Assembly (NCBI RefSeq): GCF_037055275.1 | Contig: NZ_CP146343.1 | Coordinates: forward strand, 4,710,001 to 4,774,000 | Length of the DNA: 64,000 nucleotides | Origin: Pseudomonas sp. ML2-2023-3 | GTDB lineage: Bacteria; Pseudomonadota; Gammaproteobacteria; Pseudomonadales; Pseudomonadaceae | Direction: 5' to 3' | Shown here: positions 46,408 through 56,150 of the stretch, piece after piece | Position numbering within the stretch: position 1 is the stretch's first letter | Layout of the letters: each line of letters starts with the position of its first letter | Program-made: the position numbers and the translations under genes | Notes under the pieces: generated by a model | Databases searched by the model: none | What the model saw: the letters and a program-made list of their open reading frames with translations, nothing else | What the model was told of the DNA's origin: nothing

Positions 46408-47352
46408 ATGGCCGACTCTGCTTTTTTCTGCACTCTGAACCACGAAGGCATTCTTGCTGTGATCGGCAACGACGCCAGCAAGTTTCTGCAAGGCCAGTTG
46501 ACCTGCAACCTCAACTACCTGAGTGAAACCCGCTCGAGCCTGGGGGCCCGCTGCACGCAAAAAGGCCGCATGCAGTCCAGTTTTCGCATCGTGCTGCAGG
46601 ACAACGGCTGTCTGCTGGCGATGGCTCGCGAGCTGGTTGAACCCCAGTTGGCAGACCTGAAAAAATACGCGGTGTTTTCCAAATCCAAATTGACCGACGA
46701 CAGCGCCAACTGGGTTCGCTTTGGCCTGTACCAGGCGGACGCGGTACTGCAAAGCCTGGGCCTGAACCTGCCTGCCGAAACCGACAGCGTTGCTCGTGCC
46801 AGCGATTTGATCGCCATTCGCGCCTCCGAAGACCGTGCTGAGCTATGGGCTCCTGTGGAGCAGACCGAAAGCCTGGTCCAGCACTTGAAAACGCAACTGG
46901 TTGAGGCCGATCTCAATGAATGGTTGCTGGGCCAGGTACGCGCAGGCATTGGCCAGGTCATGCCCCAGACCCGCGAACTGTTTATTCCGCAGATGATCAA
47001 CCTGCAAGCCGTGGGCGGTGTCAGCTTCAAAAAAGGTTGCTATACCGGCCAGGAAATCGTCGCCCGCATGCAATACCTGGGCAAGCTCAAACGCCATCTT
47101 TACCGTTTGTCGCTGGAGGCGGGTCATGATGTCCCGGCGCCCGGCACCCCTCTGTTCTCCCCTACCCACACCAGCTCCGTAGGCGAAGTGGTGCTTGGGG
47201 CCAAAGCAGAGAACGGGATCGAGTTGCTGGCCGTCCTGACCTCCGATGCCGCGCAAGCGGGGGATATTCACGTGGGCGACTTGCAAGGCCCTGGCCTTTC
47301 GCTGCTTGAGCTGCCGTATCAACTGGACCGTGATCGTGAGATCCAGCGTTGA
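46408..47352 (+). CDS. ygfZ: Folate-binding protein YgfZ
   Basis: The product has 314 residues of the GcvT-like fold. It supports iron-sulfur cluster assembly or repair using tetrahydrofolate. The strictly conserved motif KGCYTGQEIVARMQYLGKLKR (Cys essential) is intact. Other parts include GNDASKFLQGQLTCNL and GKLKRHLY. It faces away from sdhE, with a short shared promoter region (46270-46407). Confidence 0.93.
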   Translation: MADSAFFCTLNHEGILAVIGNDASKFLQGQLTCNLNYLSETRSSLGARCTQKGRMQSSFRIVLQDNGCLLAMARELVEPQLADLKKYAVFSKSKLTDDSANWVRFGLYQADAVLQSLGLNLPAETDSVARASDLIAIRASEDRAELWAPVEQTESLVQHLKTQLVEADLNEWLLGQVRAGIGQVMPQTRELFIPQMINLQAVGGVSFKKGCYTGQEIVARMQYLGKLKRHLYRLSLEAGHDVPAPGTPLFSPTHTSSVGEVVLGAKAENGIELLAVLTSDAAQAGDIHVGDLQGPGLSLLELPYQLDRDREIQR

Positions 47353-47382
47353 TTGCCACACATCGAAATACCCCCTAGAGAA

Positions 47383-48186
47383 ATGAGCATGCTGGCGCGC
47401 AGAGTCCAAATGGACTTGATCAAGGCCATTGATAGAGATGATCTGGTTTTACCAACGCTGCCTGAAGTGGCGTTGAACATCCGCAAGGCAGCTGAAAACC
47501 CTGAAATCAGCGTCAGCCACTTGAGCAAGGTCATCGGTCGCGACACCGCGCTGTCCGCACGCCTGATCAAAGTGGTCAACAGCCCGATGCTGCGTGCCAC
47601 CCGGGAGGTCACTGACCTGCACACCGCGATCACGCGCCTGGGAGTCAACTACAGCAGCAATCTGGCGATCGGGCTGGTCATGGAGCAAATCTTCCATGCC
47701 CGCTCGGAAGTCGTTGAGCAAAAAATGCGCGATGTATGGCGTCAAAGCCTGGAGGTGGCAGGGATTTGCTACACCCTGTGCCGCCGCCATACCTCGCTCA
47801 AGCCCGACCAGGCGGCACTGGGTGGCCTGGTGCATCAAATCGGCGTGCTGCCCATCCTGACCTACGCCGAAGAGAACAACGAACTGCTCTCCGACCCGAT
47901 TTCACTCAATCACGTCATTGAAAGCATTCACCCGCTGATTGGCGACAAATTGCTGGCGGGGTGGGAGTTCCCGGAAATGCTGTTAAAGGTTCCGGGCCAG
48001 TATCAGGACTTTTCTCGCGAATCCAAAAACATCGACTACATCGACCTTGTTCAAATCGCGACCGTGTTCATGCAACAGGACATCGACAAGCTGAACGCCC
48101 TGCCCGCCTTCAAGCACCTGGGGCTGGATGCAGGCGATGCAAAATTTGAACAGCAGCTCAATGACGCACGCGGAATGTTTATCTAG
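47383..48186 (+). CDS. HDOD domain protein
   Basis: The product has 267 residues taking the ATG at 47383; other starts (TTG 47353, ATG 47389) cannot be excluded. The HDOD domain spans about 20-215: LPTLPEVALNIRKAAENPEISV, VIGRDTALSARLIKVVNSP and GLVHQIGVLPILTYAEEN. HDOD proteins are HD-related output modules, often without hydrolase activity, used in signalling and motility or stress control. It starts 31 bases after ygfZ and may be co-transcribed with it. Confidence 0.88.
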   Translation: MSMLARRVQMDLIKAIDRDDLVLPTLPEVALNIRKAAENPEISVSHLSKVIGRDTALSARLIKVVNSPMLRATREVTDLHTAITRLGVNYSSNLAIGLVMEQIFHARSEVVEQKMRDVWRQSLEVAGICYTLCRRHTSLKPDQAALGGLVHQIGVLPILTYAEENNELLSDPISLNHVIESIHPLIGDKLLAGWEFPEMLLKVPGQYQDFSRESKNIDYIDLVQIATVFMQQDIDKLNALPAFKHLGLDAGDAKFEQQLNDARGMFI

Positions 48187-48202
48187 GCCAGCAGCTGGCT
48201 TT

Positions 48203-48287
48203 GTGGGAGCGGGCTTGCTCGCGATGGCATCAGCGCAGTCTTTCAGTCAAACCGGGTCGCCTGGATCGCAGGCAAACCGGCTCCCAC
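48203..48287. repeat. REP palindrome (class 1)
   Basis: GTGGGAGCGGGCTTGCTCGCG is mirrored by GCAAACCGGCTCCCAC with two changes. It separates the HDOD gene from the convergent tctE. Confidence 0.85.
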
Positions 48288-48301
48288 ACAAAACACGCCT
48301 G

Positions 48302-49705
48302 CTACTGCACCCGCCCGCCATTGGCCGGCACGAAACTGACCCGCACTTTCAACCCGCCCTGGGCACCGTCATGCAGGCTGATGTGTGCCAGGTGAGCGCG
48401 ACAGATATCGCCCACAATCGCCAGGCCCAACCCCGACCCCGCCACGTGTGAATTGCGTCGATAGAAGCGTTCAAAAACCCGTTCGCGGTCTTCAAGAGGA
48501 ATCCCCGGACCGTCATCTTCGACTTCCAGTATCGCGGGCGAATTGACTCGCAAAATAATATTGCTACCCGATGGCGAGTGGGCCATGGCGTTGTCCACCA
48601 GATTGCTCAGCAGTTCATGCAGCAACGTGGGCTCACCGTACAACCACACCGGCTGGTCGGCCTCAAGCGCCAGCGCAAAACCCCGGGCATGGGCCAGCGG
48701 TGCCATTGCCATCCCCAGCTCGCGGGCCAACTGGCTGAGGTCGAGCAACTGCGCCCCCCCTTCGGCGATGGCGCGGGCGCCATTTTCAATACGCGCCAGC
48801 GACAGTAGCTGATTGGCCATGTGGGTCAGGCGGTCAGTGCCCTGGGTCGCCTGCTCGAGCGTATTGCGCCAGGTCGACGGATCATTGGCGCGCAAACCCA
48901 GCTCAAGCTGGGCCTTGAGCACCGCCAGGGGTGTACGCAGCTCATGGGCGGCATCTGCAATAAACTGCGCCTGACGCTTGAATTGACTGCGCAAGCGCTC
49001 GGTAAAGTGATTGAGCGCCTGAACCAATGGCCGCAACTCTCGCTGTACCGAGACCAGCGGCAAGGGTCGCAAGTCATCCATCTCACGCTCCTCAACGGCT
49101 GTGCGCAAACGCTCCAGCGGGCGTAAAGCGGCACTGACGGCAAACCACACGACCAACAACGCCCCCAGCCCCAGCATGCCCAAACGCAGCAAGGTATCCG
49201 CCATCAAGCTGCGCGCCATGGCCACCCGGGCCTCATCGGTTTCGGCGACGCGGATTTCCGCCATGCCATTCATGCTGGGTTCGGTGACGGCCTTGAGCAA
49301 ACTCACGACCCGCACGTTCTGCCCCAGGTAGGTGCCGTTATAGAAACGCGCCAACGCCGGGTAATCATCGGTACGCGGCGTGCCCGGTGGCGGAGCAGGC
49401 AGGTTTTCATAACCTGAAATCAGGTGCTGATGGATATCGTTGACCTGATAATAGATTCGGCCCGCACTGTCGTAGGCAAACGTATCAAGGGCAACGTAGG
49501 GAACATCTGCGCTCAGGGTGCCATCACGTTGCGAAAGGCCTGCAGAAATGGTTCGGGCCGAGGCCAGCAAGGTTCGGTCGTACGCCGTGTCGGCGGCCTC
49601 ACGACCATTGAAATAGGCGCTCAGCCCACTAGCCAGCATCAAGACAACCAGCAACAGCGTGAGGTGCCAGAGCAGGCTCCAGCGCAAGCTGTCGAGTTTA
49701 AACAT
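48302..49705 (-). CDS. tctE: Sensor histidine kinase for tricarboxylate uptake
   Basis: The product has 467 residues. Membrane helices lie near 10-32 (LLWHLTLLLVVLMLASGLSAYF) and 172-192, with a periplasmic sensor between them and a HAMP linker after. The H-box is FIADAAHELRTPLAVLKAQLEL; ATP-binding motifs are NLVDNAMAHSP, EDDGPGIP and GSGLGLAIVGDI. It overlaps tctD by 8 bases. By analogy with TctE it senses citrate or related acids and activates TctD. Confidence 0.9.
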   Translation of the reverse strand: MFKLDSLRWSLLWHLTLLLVVLMLASGLSAYFNGREAADTAYDRTLLASARTISAGLSQRDGTLSADVPYVALDTFAYDSAGRIYYQVNDIHQHLISGYENLPAPPPGTPRTDDYPALARFYNGTYLGQNVRVVSLLKAVTEPSMNGMAEIRVAETDEARVAMARSLMADTLLRLGMLGLGALLVVWFAVSAALRPLERLRTAVEEREMDDLRPLPLVSVQRELRPLVQALNHFTERLRSQFKRQAQFIADAAHELRTPLAVLKAQLELGLRANDPSTWRNTLEQATQGTDRLTHMANQLLSLARIENGARAIAEGGAQLLDLSQLARELGMAMAPLAHARGFALALEADQPVWLYGEPTLLHELLSNLVDNAMAHSPSGSNIILRVNSPAILEVEDDGPGIPLEDRERVFERFYRRNSHVAGSGLGLAIVGDICRAHLAHISLHDGAQGGLKVRVSFVPANGGRVQ

Positions 49706-50369
49706 CGCGGCTTTCCAGCAAGTACCCCAGGCCCCTGAAGGTCACAATCGCCACCGCCTGGCCGTCGAGCTTCTTGCGCAAGCGGTGAATATAGATTTCG
49801 ATGGCGTCAGGACTCGCTTCCTCGTCCAGGCCAAACACTTGAGCCGCCAGCTGCTCCTTGCTCATGACCCTTCCCGGCCGTGCAATCAGCGCTTCGAGCA
49901 CGGCTTGCTCGCGAGAGGTCAGGGTCAGCAGCTCATCACCCAGGGAAAAGCGTCGGGTGCCCAGGTCGTACACCAGGGACCCGCATTGCTGCTGGCGTTC
50001 GCCGCCCAACACGCTACGGCGCAACAGCGCTTTGACCCGCGCCTCCAGCTCGGTCAGCTCAAAAGGCTTGGCCAGGTAATCATCGGCCCCAAGGTTGAGC
50101 CCATGAACCCGGTCCTTTACGTCGCTGCGCGCCGTCAGCATCAACACCGGCAAGGTTTTGCCACGGGCACGCAAACGCGCCAGCACTTCAAAACCATTCA
50201 TGCGAGGCAATCCCACATCTAGGATCGCCACTGCATATTCTTCGCTGCTCAAGGCCAGGTCGGCCGCCACGCCATCGTGCAGTACATCCACGGTCAGGCC
50301 AGTGCCTTTCAAGGCCTGGGCAACACTCTCGGCCAGCTGTAGCTGATCTTCGACCAAAAGCACACGCAT
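49698..50369 (-). CDS. tctD: Response regulator for tricarboxylate uptake
   Basis: The product has 223 residues of the OmpR family. The receiver has MRVLLVEDQLQLAESV, phospho-acceptor Asp in VAILDVGLPRMNG and Lys in DDYLAKPFELTE. The winged helix ends IVTFRGLGYLLE. The start at 50369 is fixed by the receiver's first strand. It is divergent from the tctCBA transport genes it probably controls. Confidence 0.92.
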   Translation of the reverse strand: MRVLLVEDQLQLAESVAQALKGTGLTVDVLHDGVAADLALSSEEYAVAILDVGLPRMNGFEVLARLRARGKTLPVLMLTARSDVKDRVHGLNLGADDYLAKPFELTELEARVKALLRRSVLGGERQQQCGSLVYDLGTRRFSLGDELLTLTSREQAVLEALIARPGRVMSKEQLAAQVFGLDEEASPDAIEIYIHRLRKKLDGQAVAIVTFRGLGYLLESRDV

Positions 50370-50602
50370 CGTGTTTACCTCAATTTTTTTGTCCGGGCCG
50401 CAGCCTTTTGTGCGCGGAGTGTACAGACGACAGGAGTGCTGTGAAGCCCAAAAACAGGGAATGTCTACTGAAAGGTTAGCGAAAGGTTGACGAGCTAGCA
50501 TCGCGAGACTGACAGGAATCTCTGTTGCCGTTATGCACAGCACAACGGCCCGAAAAACGCCTTGAAGCGTTTTCGTCAATAAGAACAATAACGGAGCACC
50601 CC
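50370..50602. other. Divergent promoter region tctD / tctC
   Basis: About 230 bases without a gene. AACAATAA at 50584-50591 matches the Hfq/Crc A-rich motif and lies directly before a possible small frame. P. aeruginosa has the porin gene opdH between tctD and tctC; nothing like it is seen here. No clear TctD site was recognised. Confidence 0.5.
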
Positions 50603-50710
50603 ATGCTGACTTATCAGTCCAAGACCCCTCGCTTCTGTATTTCTTGCGTGTCCGATACTCCCCTCGCGGCCCCTGCGAGTGGCTGTCTGCCGTCTGCACG
50701 TTCTACGTAA
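50603..50710 (+). CDS. Possible 35-residue leader peptide before tctC
   Basis: The frame MLTYQSKTPRFCISCVSDTP continues to GCLPSARST. CGGAG lies 6 bases before the ATG, with the A-rich AACAATAA motif just upstream, so translation may be under Hfq/Crc control. It ends 82 bases before tctC. It could be a leader peptide, a relic of the missing porin gene, or chance. Confidence 0.3.
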   Translation: MLTYQSKTPRFCISCVSDTPLAAPASGCLPSARST

Positions 50711-50792
50711 CGCGGGTGGAGCACGGCTCTGCGCCAACGATTCCAAGCAACAAAAAATGCCCTATAAAAACAAAAGCTCCTGAGGAGACGAT

Positions 50793-51770
50793 ATGAAACT
50801 TCCCCTGCGCACCCTGGCACTCGCTGCCGGCTGCATGCTGTTCACCGGCCAGCTCATGGCCGAGCCAAAACGTCCTGAATGCATTGCCCCGGCCTCCCCC
50901 GGCGGTGGCTTCGACCTCACCTGCAAACTGGCGCAAAGCGCACTGGTGAACGAAAAGCTGCTCAGCAAGCCGATGCGCGTGACCTACATGCCCGGTGGCG
51001 TGGGCGCCGTTGCCTATAACGCCGTGGTCGCCCAGCGCCCGGCCGATGGTGGCACCCTGGTCGCCTGGTCCAGCGGCTCATTGCTCAACCTGGCGCAGGG
51101 CAAATTCGGTCGTTTCGATGAAGGTGCCGTGCGCTGGCTGGCTGCTGTCGGCACCAGCTACGGAGCGATTGCGGTGAAAAACGACTCGCCCTACAAAAAT
51201 CTCGACGATCTGGTTCAAGCACTGAAGAAAGATCCGAGCAAAGTGGTGATTGGTTCGGGCGGCACGGTGGGCAGCCAGGACTGGATGCAAACGGCACTGA
51301 TTGCCAAGGCTGCCGGGATCAACCCCCGCGACCTGCGTTATGTGGCACTGGAAGGTGGTGGTGAAATCGCCACAGCGTTGCTGGGCGGCCATATCCAGGT
51401 CGGCAGCACGGACATTTCCGACTCCATGCCGCATATCCAGAGCGGCGACATGCGCCTGCTGGCGGTGTTCGCCAACGAACGCCTGGACGAGCCGGAGATG
51501 AAGGACATTCCGACCGCCAAAGAGCAGGGCTATGACATTGTCTGGCCCGTGGTGCGCGGCTTCTACCTGGGGCCGAAGGTCAGCGACGAGGATTACGCCT
51601 GGTGGAAAGCGGCTTTCGACAAGCTGCTGGTCTCCGAAGAGTTCAACACCCTGCGCGATCAGCGAGAGCTGTTCCCGTTTGCCATGACCGGCCCGGAGCT
51701 GGACACCTACGTCAAAAAGCAGGTGGCTGACTACAAAGTCCTGGCCCAGGAATTTGGCCTCATTCAGTAA
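50793..51770 (+). CDS. tctC: Tripartite tricarboxylate transporter, periplasmic binding protein
   Basis: The product has 325 residues of the Bug/TctC family. A signal peptide (about 1-23, TLALAAGCMLFTGQLMA) precedes PKRPECIAPASPGGGFDLTC, the start of the mature protein with the ligand loop. It binds citrate or a related acid and passes it to TctAB. GAGGAG lies before the ATG, after A-rich leader sequence that may bind Hfq/Crc. First gene of tctCBA. Confidence 0.93.
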   Translation: MKLPLRTLALAAGCMLFTGQLMAEPKRPECIAPASPGGGFDLTCKLAQSALVNEKLLSKPMRVTYMPGGVGAVAYNAVVAQRPADGGTLVAWSSGSLLNLAQGKFGRFDEGAVRWLAAVGTSYGAIAVKNDSPYKNLDDLVQALKKDPSKVVIGSGGTVGSQDWMQTALIAKAAGINPRDLRYVALEGGGEIATALLGGHIQVGSTDISDSMPHIQSGDMRLLAVFANERLDEPEMKDIPTAKEQGYDIVWPVVRGFYLGPKVSDEDYAWWKAAFDKLLVSEEFNTLRDQRELFPFAMTGPELDTYVKKQVADYKVLAQEFGLIQ

Positions 51771-51828
51771 GCCTTACTGACCGGTAACCGGGCCACGATC
51801 CTTCGCAGGCCCGGTTCAGGAGTGAACC

Positions 51829-52287
51829 ATGCTCTTCCAACGCATTTTTGCCTCAGTGCTGCTGCTCGCGTGTGCCGCACTGGCGCTGATGGCCTGGCCC
51901 TATCAGGCGCAGTTTTCCTATGAACCCGTTGGCCCGCGGGCCTTCCCGCTGCTGATGCTCGGCCTGATGGGACTGGGGCTTGTCTACATGATTTTTCGCC
52001 CCACGCCCGTCGTCCACAGTGAAGACGACCCGCAGCTGGACCGCGAAACCCTGACCAAGATCGCGCTGTGCACCGTGTTGCTGCTGATCTTCGCCGGTAC
52101 GTTCGAGCTCTTGGGTTTTATCCTTAGCAGCATCCTGATCGGTATCCCGATGGCACGCCTGTATGGCGGACGCTGGCTACCCAGTTGCGTGATCGTCAGC
52201 CTGATAAGCGTCGGTCTTTATCTGCTGTTCGATAAAGCGATGGACGTCCCACTGCCGCTTGGCCTGCTCGAAGCTCTGGAGAACTGA
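51829..52287 (+). CDS. tctB: Tripartite tricarboxylate transporter, small membrane subunit
   Basis: The product has 152 residues with four predicted membrane helices (about 5-22, 36-54, 78-100, 118-140), as for TctB. PVGPRAFPLLMLGLMGLGL is typical. It forms the inner-membrane carrier with TctA. Its stop codon is just before the tctA start. Confidence 0.92.
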   Translation: MLFQRIFASVLLLACAALALMAWPYQAQFSYEPVGPRAFPLLMLGLMGLGLVYMIFRPTPVVHSEDDPQLDRETLTKIALCTVLLLIFAGTFELLGFILSSILIGIPMARLYGGRWLPSCVIVSLISVGLYLLFDKAMDVPLPLGLLEALEN

Positions 52288-52288
52288 T

Positions 52289-53803
52289 ATGGATACTTTT
52301 GGCTATTTGGGCCAGGGCTTTGGCGTCGCACTCAGCCCGTACAACCTGGTCACCGCGCTTTGCGGGACTCTGATCGGCACGGTGGTCGGCCTGTTGCCGG
52401 GGCTTGGGCCGATCAACGGGGTCGCACTGCTGATTCCAATCGCATTTGCCCTGGGCCTGCCACCGGAGTCTGCCCTGATTCTGCTGGCCGCGGTCTATCT
52501 GGGCTGTGAATACGGCGGCCGTATCAGCTCAATCCTGCTGAACATCCCGGGCGAAGCGTCCACCGTGATGACCACCCTCGACGGCTACCCTATGGCCCGC
52601 AAGGGGCTGGCCGGGGTGGCGCTGTCGCTGTCCGCGTGGAGCTCGTTCATCGGCGCCTTCATTGCCACCTGTGGAATGGTGCTGTTCGCCCCGTTATTGG
52701 CCAAGTGGGCGATTGCCTTCGGCCCGGCGGAATATTTCGTGCTGATGGTGTTCGCCATCGTTTGCCTGGGCGGCATGGCTGGGGACCGCCCTCTCAAGAC
52801 CTTTATCGCTGCACTTATCGGGCTGTTTCTGTCTACAGTCGGGATTGATGCCAACAGCGGTGTTTACCGGTTCACCGGCGACAACATCCACCTGACTGAC
52901 GGCATTCAGTTTGTCGTGCTGGTACTGGGCCTGTTTTCCATCAGCGAAATCCTGTTGCTGCTGGAGAAAACCCACCGCGGCCAGGAAGCCGTGAAGGCCA
53001 CGGGCCGCATGATGTTCAACTTCAAGGAAGCGTCTGCTGTATTTGTCGTGAACATCCGTTGCGGCTTGCTCGGCTTCATCATGGGCGTACTCCCGGGGGC
53101 AGGCGCAACACTGGCCAGCGCCGTGGCCTACATGACCGAGAAACGTCTGGCAGGCGCTAGCGGAAAATTCGGCCAGGGCGACATGCGTGGTCTGGCAGCA
53201 CCTGAAACCGCAATCGGCGCTTCGGCCTGCGGCGCACTGGTGCCCATGCTGACTCTCGGCGTACCGGGTTCCGGCACCACGGCGGTGATGATCGGCGCCC
53301 TGTCGCTGTACAACATCACCCCGGGCCCGCTGCTGTTCCAACAGCAACCCGATATCGTCTGGGGCCTGATTGCGTCGTTGTTTATCGCCAACATCATGCT
53401 GGTCATCCTCAATATCCCGATGATCCGCATCTTCACCCGCATTCTCTCGGTGCCAAACTGGGCGCTGGTGCCGGTGATCGCAATCATTACCGCAATCGGT
53501 GTCTACGCCGTGCACGCCACCACGTTCGATCTGTTCCTGATGATCGGTATCGGCATCTTCGGCTACATCCTGCGCAAGCTCGACTTCCCGCTCTCTCCGG
53601 TACTGCTGGGGTTCATCCTGGGTGGTTTGATGGAGCAGAACTTGCGTCGTGCGTTGTCGATTTCCAACGGTGCGCTGGAGATCCTGTGGGCAAGCCCGAT
53701 CACCCTGGGTGTCTGGGTACTGACGGCGATCATGTTGCTGCTGCCTGTGCTGCGCATCTGGCGCAAGCGTAGTGCTCAACGTCGCGCCTTGGCCGATGCT
53801 TGA
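52289..53803 (+). CDS. tctA: Tripartite tricarboxylate transporter, large membrane subunit
   Basis: The product has 504 residues with about 12 membrane helices. Family signatures are GTVVGLLPGLGPINGVALL, YLGCEYGGRISSILLNIPGE and the mirrored second half GFIMGVLPGAGATLASAVAY with LTLGVPGSGTTAVMIGAL. It is the sodium- or proton-coupled carrier for tricarboxylates. The start at 52289 lies one base after the tctB stop; it overlaps the next gene by 8 bases. Confidence 0.94.
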   Translation: MDTFGYLGQGFGVALSPYNLVTALCGTLIGTVVGLLPGLGPINGVALLIPIAFALGLPPESALILLAAVYLGCEYGGRISSILLNIPGEASTVMTTLDGYPMARKGLAGVALSLSAWSSFIGAFIATCGMVLFAPLLAKWAIAFGPAEYFVLMVFAIVCLGGMAGDRPLKTFIAALIGLFLSTVGIDANSGVYRFTGDNIHLTDGIQFVVLVLGLFSISEILLLLEKTHRGQEAVKATGRMMFNFKEASAVFVVNIRCGLLGFIMGVLPGAGATLASAVAYMTEKRLAGASGKFGQGDMRGLAAPETAIGASACGALVPMLTLGVPGSGTTAVMIGALSLYNITPGPLLFQQQPDIVWGLIASLFIANIMLVILNIPMIRIFTRILSVPNWALVPVIAIITAIGVYAVHATTFDLFLMIGIGIFGYILRKLDFPLSPVLLGFILGGLMEQNLRRALSISNGALEILWASPITLGVWVLTAIMLLLPVLRIWRKRSAQRRALADA

Positions 53804-54842
53804 TTCAGGATTCAGGCACTGGTGGGGCACGCCACTGGTCGGTCTGGCCGGTGGCTACCTCGCCAGCCTGATCGGCTGGCCGTTGCCGTGGATGGTCGGC
53901 TCCTTGCTGGCCATCATCCTGGTGCGCTGCCTGACACCCTGGCAGTTGGCCGAGATCCCTGGCGGACGTAAATGCGGTCAGTGGATTGTGGGCATCGGTA
54001 TCGGCCTGCACTTCACGCCCGTGGTCATGGAGCAGGTGCTGGCACACTTCTGGCTGATCCTGGCGGGCGCCCTGCTCACCAGCGTATCGAGCGTCATCGG
54101 TGTGTGGCTGATGCGCCGCAGTGGTGAGGACCGCGCCACGGCGTTCTTCTCCAGCATGCCTGGTGGTTCGGGTGAGATGGTCAACCTCGGCGCCCGCAAC
54201 GGCGCCGTGTTGAGCCGGGTTGCTGCTGGCCAGAGCCTGCGGGTGCTGACCGTTGTACTGTGCGTCCCGGCAGCCTTCAAATACCTGATGGGCGAAGGCG
54301 CTCCCGCCTTGCAGCCCGCACCTGTCAATTTTTACTGGTTGGCGCTGCTGTTTCCGGCAGGGGCTTTGCTGGCCTGGATCTGGCAACGCTTGCGCCAGCC
54401 CAATCCGTGGCTGTTCGGGCCGCTGCTGGTCAGCGCCAGCGTCAGTATCCTGTGGGATTTGCACACTGGCCTGCCGGACGGCAGCAGCCAGATGGGCCAG
54501 TGGCTGATTGGCAGCGGGCTGGGTTGTCACTTCAACCGGGCGTTCTTTCGTCGGGCGCCGTCCTTTCTCGGACGAACCTTGCTCGGCACCGCGGTGACAA
54601 TGCTGATCGCCAGCCTGTGTGCGCTGGGCTTGAGCACCCTGACCCAGCTCGATCTGCGCTCCATGACCCTGGGCATGATGCCCGGTGGTATCGCAGAAAT
54701 GAGCCTCACGGCAGAAACCCTGCAACTGTCAGTCCCGCTGGTCACGGCCTTGCAGGTCATGCGGCTGATCTTCGTGCTGTTTTTAGCCGAACCCCTGTTT
54801 CGATACTGGGTTCGCCAGGACCACAACGGGTCATCTCTGTAA
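53796..54842 (+). CDS. AbrB-family membrane protein (ammonia monooxygenase-like)
   Basis: The product has 348 residues and about 9-10 membrane helices in two similar halves. Signatures are WPLPWMVGSLLAIILVRCLT, SMPGGSGEMVNLG and the matching MPGGIAEMSLTAETL of the second half. Despite old names (putative ammonia monooxygenase, AbrB regulator) this family is an integral membrane protein of unknown function. It overlaps the end of tctA, so it is part of the tct operon and may help in the transport or export of related acids. Confidence 0.85.
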   Translation: MLDSGFRHWWGTPLVGLAGGYLASLIGWPLPWMVGSLLAIILVRCLTPWQLAEIPGGRKCGQWIVGIGIGLHFTPVVMEQVLAHFWLILAGALLTSVSSVIGVWLMRRSGEDRATAFFSSMPGGSGEMVNLGARNGAVLSRVAAGQSLRVLTVVLCVPAAFKYLMGEGAPALQPAPVNFYWLALLFPAGALLAWIWQRLRQPNPWLFGPLLVSASVSILWDLHTGLPDGSSQMGQWLIGSGLGCHFNRAFFRRAPSFLGRTLLGTAVTMLIASLCALGLSTLTQLDLRSMTLGMMPGGIAEMSLTAETLQLSVPLVTALQVMRLIFVLFLAEPLFRYWVRQDHNGSSL

Positions 54843-54847
54843 TCCTG

Positions 54848-54873
54848 GGCACACCCGATGTCGCGGGTGTGCC
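54848..54873. terminator. Terminator between the tct operon and ung
   Basis: GGCACACCCG and CGGGTGTGCC pair around ATGTCG. It lies between convergent genes and could stop both, although no long T-run is present. Confidence 0.65.
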
Positions 54874-54886
54874 TCCTCCCATGCAC

Positions 54887-55579
54887 TTAAACCGGCGGCA
54901 GTTTCCAGTCGATCGGGGACAGGCCGTTTTGCTCAAGGAACTTGTTGGTCCGACTGAAGTGGCCGTTACCAATAAAACCCCGATAGGCAGACAACGGTGA
55001 AGGATGCACCGAGGTCAGCACCAGATGCTTGGTCGCATCAATGAGTTTTTGCTTGCTCTGGGCATGGGCACCCCACAACAGGAAAACCAGCTTGGGCTGC
55101 TGCTCGCTCACCACCTGGATAATCCGGTCAGTGAAGTGTTCCCAGCCTTTTTTGGCATGGGAGGCCGCATTGGCGCGCTCCACCGTCATTGTCGTGTTGA
55201 GCAGCAATACACCCTGCTCGGCCCAATGCTGCAGGCAGCCGTGGGGGGCGATATCGATGTTCAGGTCACGTTTGAGCTCTTTATAGATATTGACCAGCGA
55301 AGGCGGCGTCGGGATACCGGGCTGCACTGAAAAACACAGGCCATGCGCCTGGCCCGGGCCGTGGTAAGGATCCTGCCCCAGAATCACCACCTTGATCTTG
55401 TCCAGCGGCGTCAGGTTCAGGGCGTTGAAAATAAGCGGACCTGGCGGGTAGATCTCTTTGCCGGCGGCATGCTCCTGGCGCAAGAATTCGCGCAGCCCGG
55501 CCATGTAAGGTTTATCGAACTCCTCACGCAAAGCCTGCTTCCAGACAGGTTCAAGTTTTATACGGTCATCCGACGTCAT
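54887..55579 (-). CDS. ung: Uracil-DNA glycosylase, family 1
   Basis: The product has 230 residues. It removes uracil from DNA as the first step of base-excision repair. The catalytic water-activating Asp lies in [18 protein letters not shown] and the leucine-loop motif is [11 protein letters not shown]. The start at 55579 ([11 protein letters not shown]) is chosen by family length; the longer frame runs into the upstream gene space. Confidence 0.95.
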   Translation of the reverse strand: MTSDDRIKLEPVWKQALREEFDKPYMAGLREFLRQEHAAGKEIYPPGPLIFNALNLTPLDKIKVVILGQDPYHGPGQAHGLCFSVQPGIPTPPSLVNIYKELKRDLNIDIAPHGCLQHWAEQGVLLLNTTMTVERANAASHAKKGWEHFTDRIIQVVSEQQPKLVFLLWGAHAQSKQKLIDATKHLVLTSVHPSPLSAYRGFIGNGHFSRTNKFLEQNGLSPIDWKLPPV

Positions 55580-55641
55580 GGCTACATCCTGAAAAACAAT
55601 GGGGCGGACACTAGAAAAGCCCGCCCCCATTGTCAACTGCC

Positions 55642-55950
55642 CTAACGGCCCCGCCACCCTCCGCCATTATCGGGGCCCCTGCCATAACCAGGCCCGTGGC
55701 CAGGATGATAGCCTCGCTCGCGGTAGTAGCCCCGTGGTGCAGGGTAGTAACGCGGCCCCTGATAGTAGCGTGGAGCTGGCGCGTAGTAGCCACGCGGGTA
55801 AACATAGTAAGGACGGTAACCGCCTTCGTAATAAGTGACCGGAGCCGAGTACACCTCAGAGCGGTAGTAACCGGAACTGCCCGAGTAGTAAGGCACGCAG
55901 GCTGTCACAGATAAGCTGATGGCAATGATAGAAAGTAGGCGACGATACAT
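55642..55950 (-). CDS. Tyr/Gly/Pro-rich lipoprotein
   Basis: The product has 102 residues. A lipoprotein signal [18 protein letters not shown] ends at the lipobox Cys (residue 18). The mature part is low-complexity: repeats of GYY, RYY and YYPAPRGYY, with 20 or more Tyr, ending [23 protein letters not shown] lies before the ATG. No enzyme domain. Proteins of this kind are common in pseudomonads and have no known role; a surface or cell-wall contact function is possible. Confidence 0.7.
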   Translation of the reverse strand: MYRRLLSIIAISLSVTACVPYYSGSSGYYRSEVYSAPVTYYEGGYRPYYVYPRGYYAPAPRYYQGPRYYPAPRGYYRERGYHPGHGPGYGRGPDNGGGWRGR

Positions 55951-56150
55951 GGCGGCCTCCTGGACCGCGAAAGAGCACCCCCAGCGACGCTGGGGGGCGA
56001 CAAACAGCAACAGCGTCTGACACCTGTTAAGACAGCAAAAATGATATTCAGTGCCGTTGATAAAACGCGTCAGACCTGCAGATCCGACCAAGGGTGAGTG
56101 CCATCCCTGGCACCTCTCGCAGGTCGACCCGCCGTCAGTTAATCAAGCAC

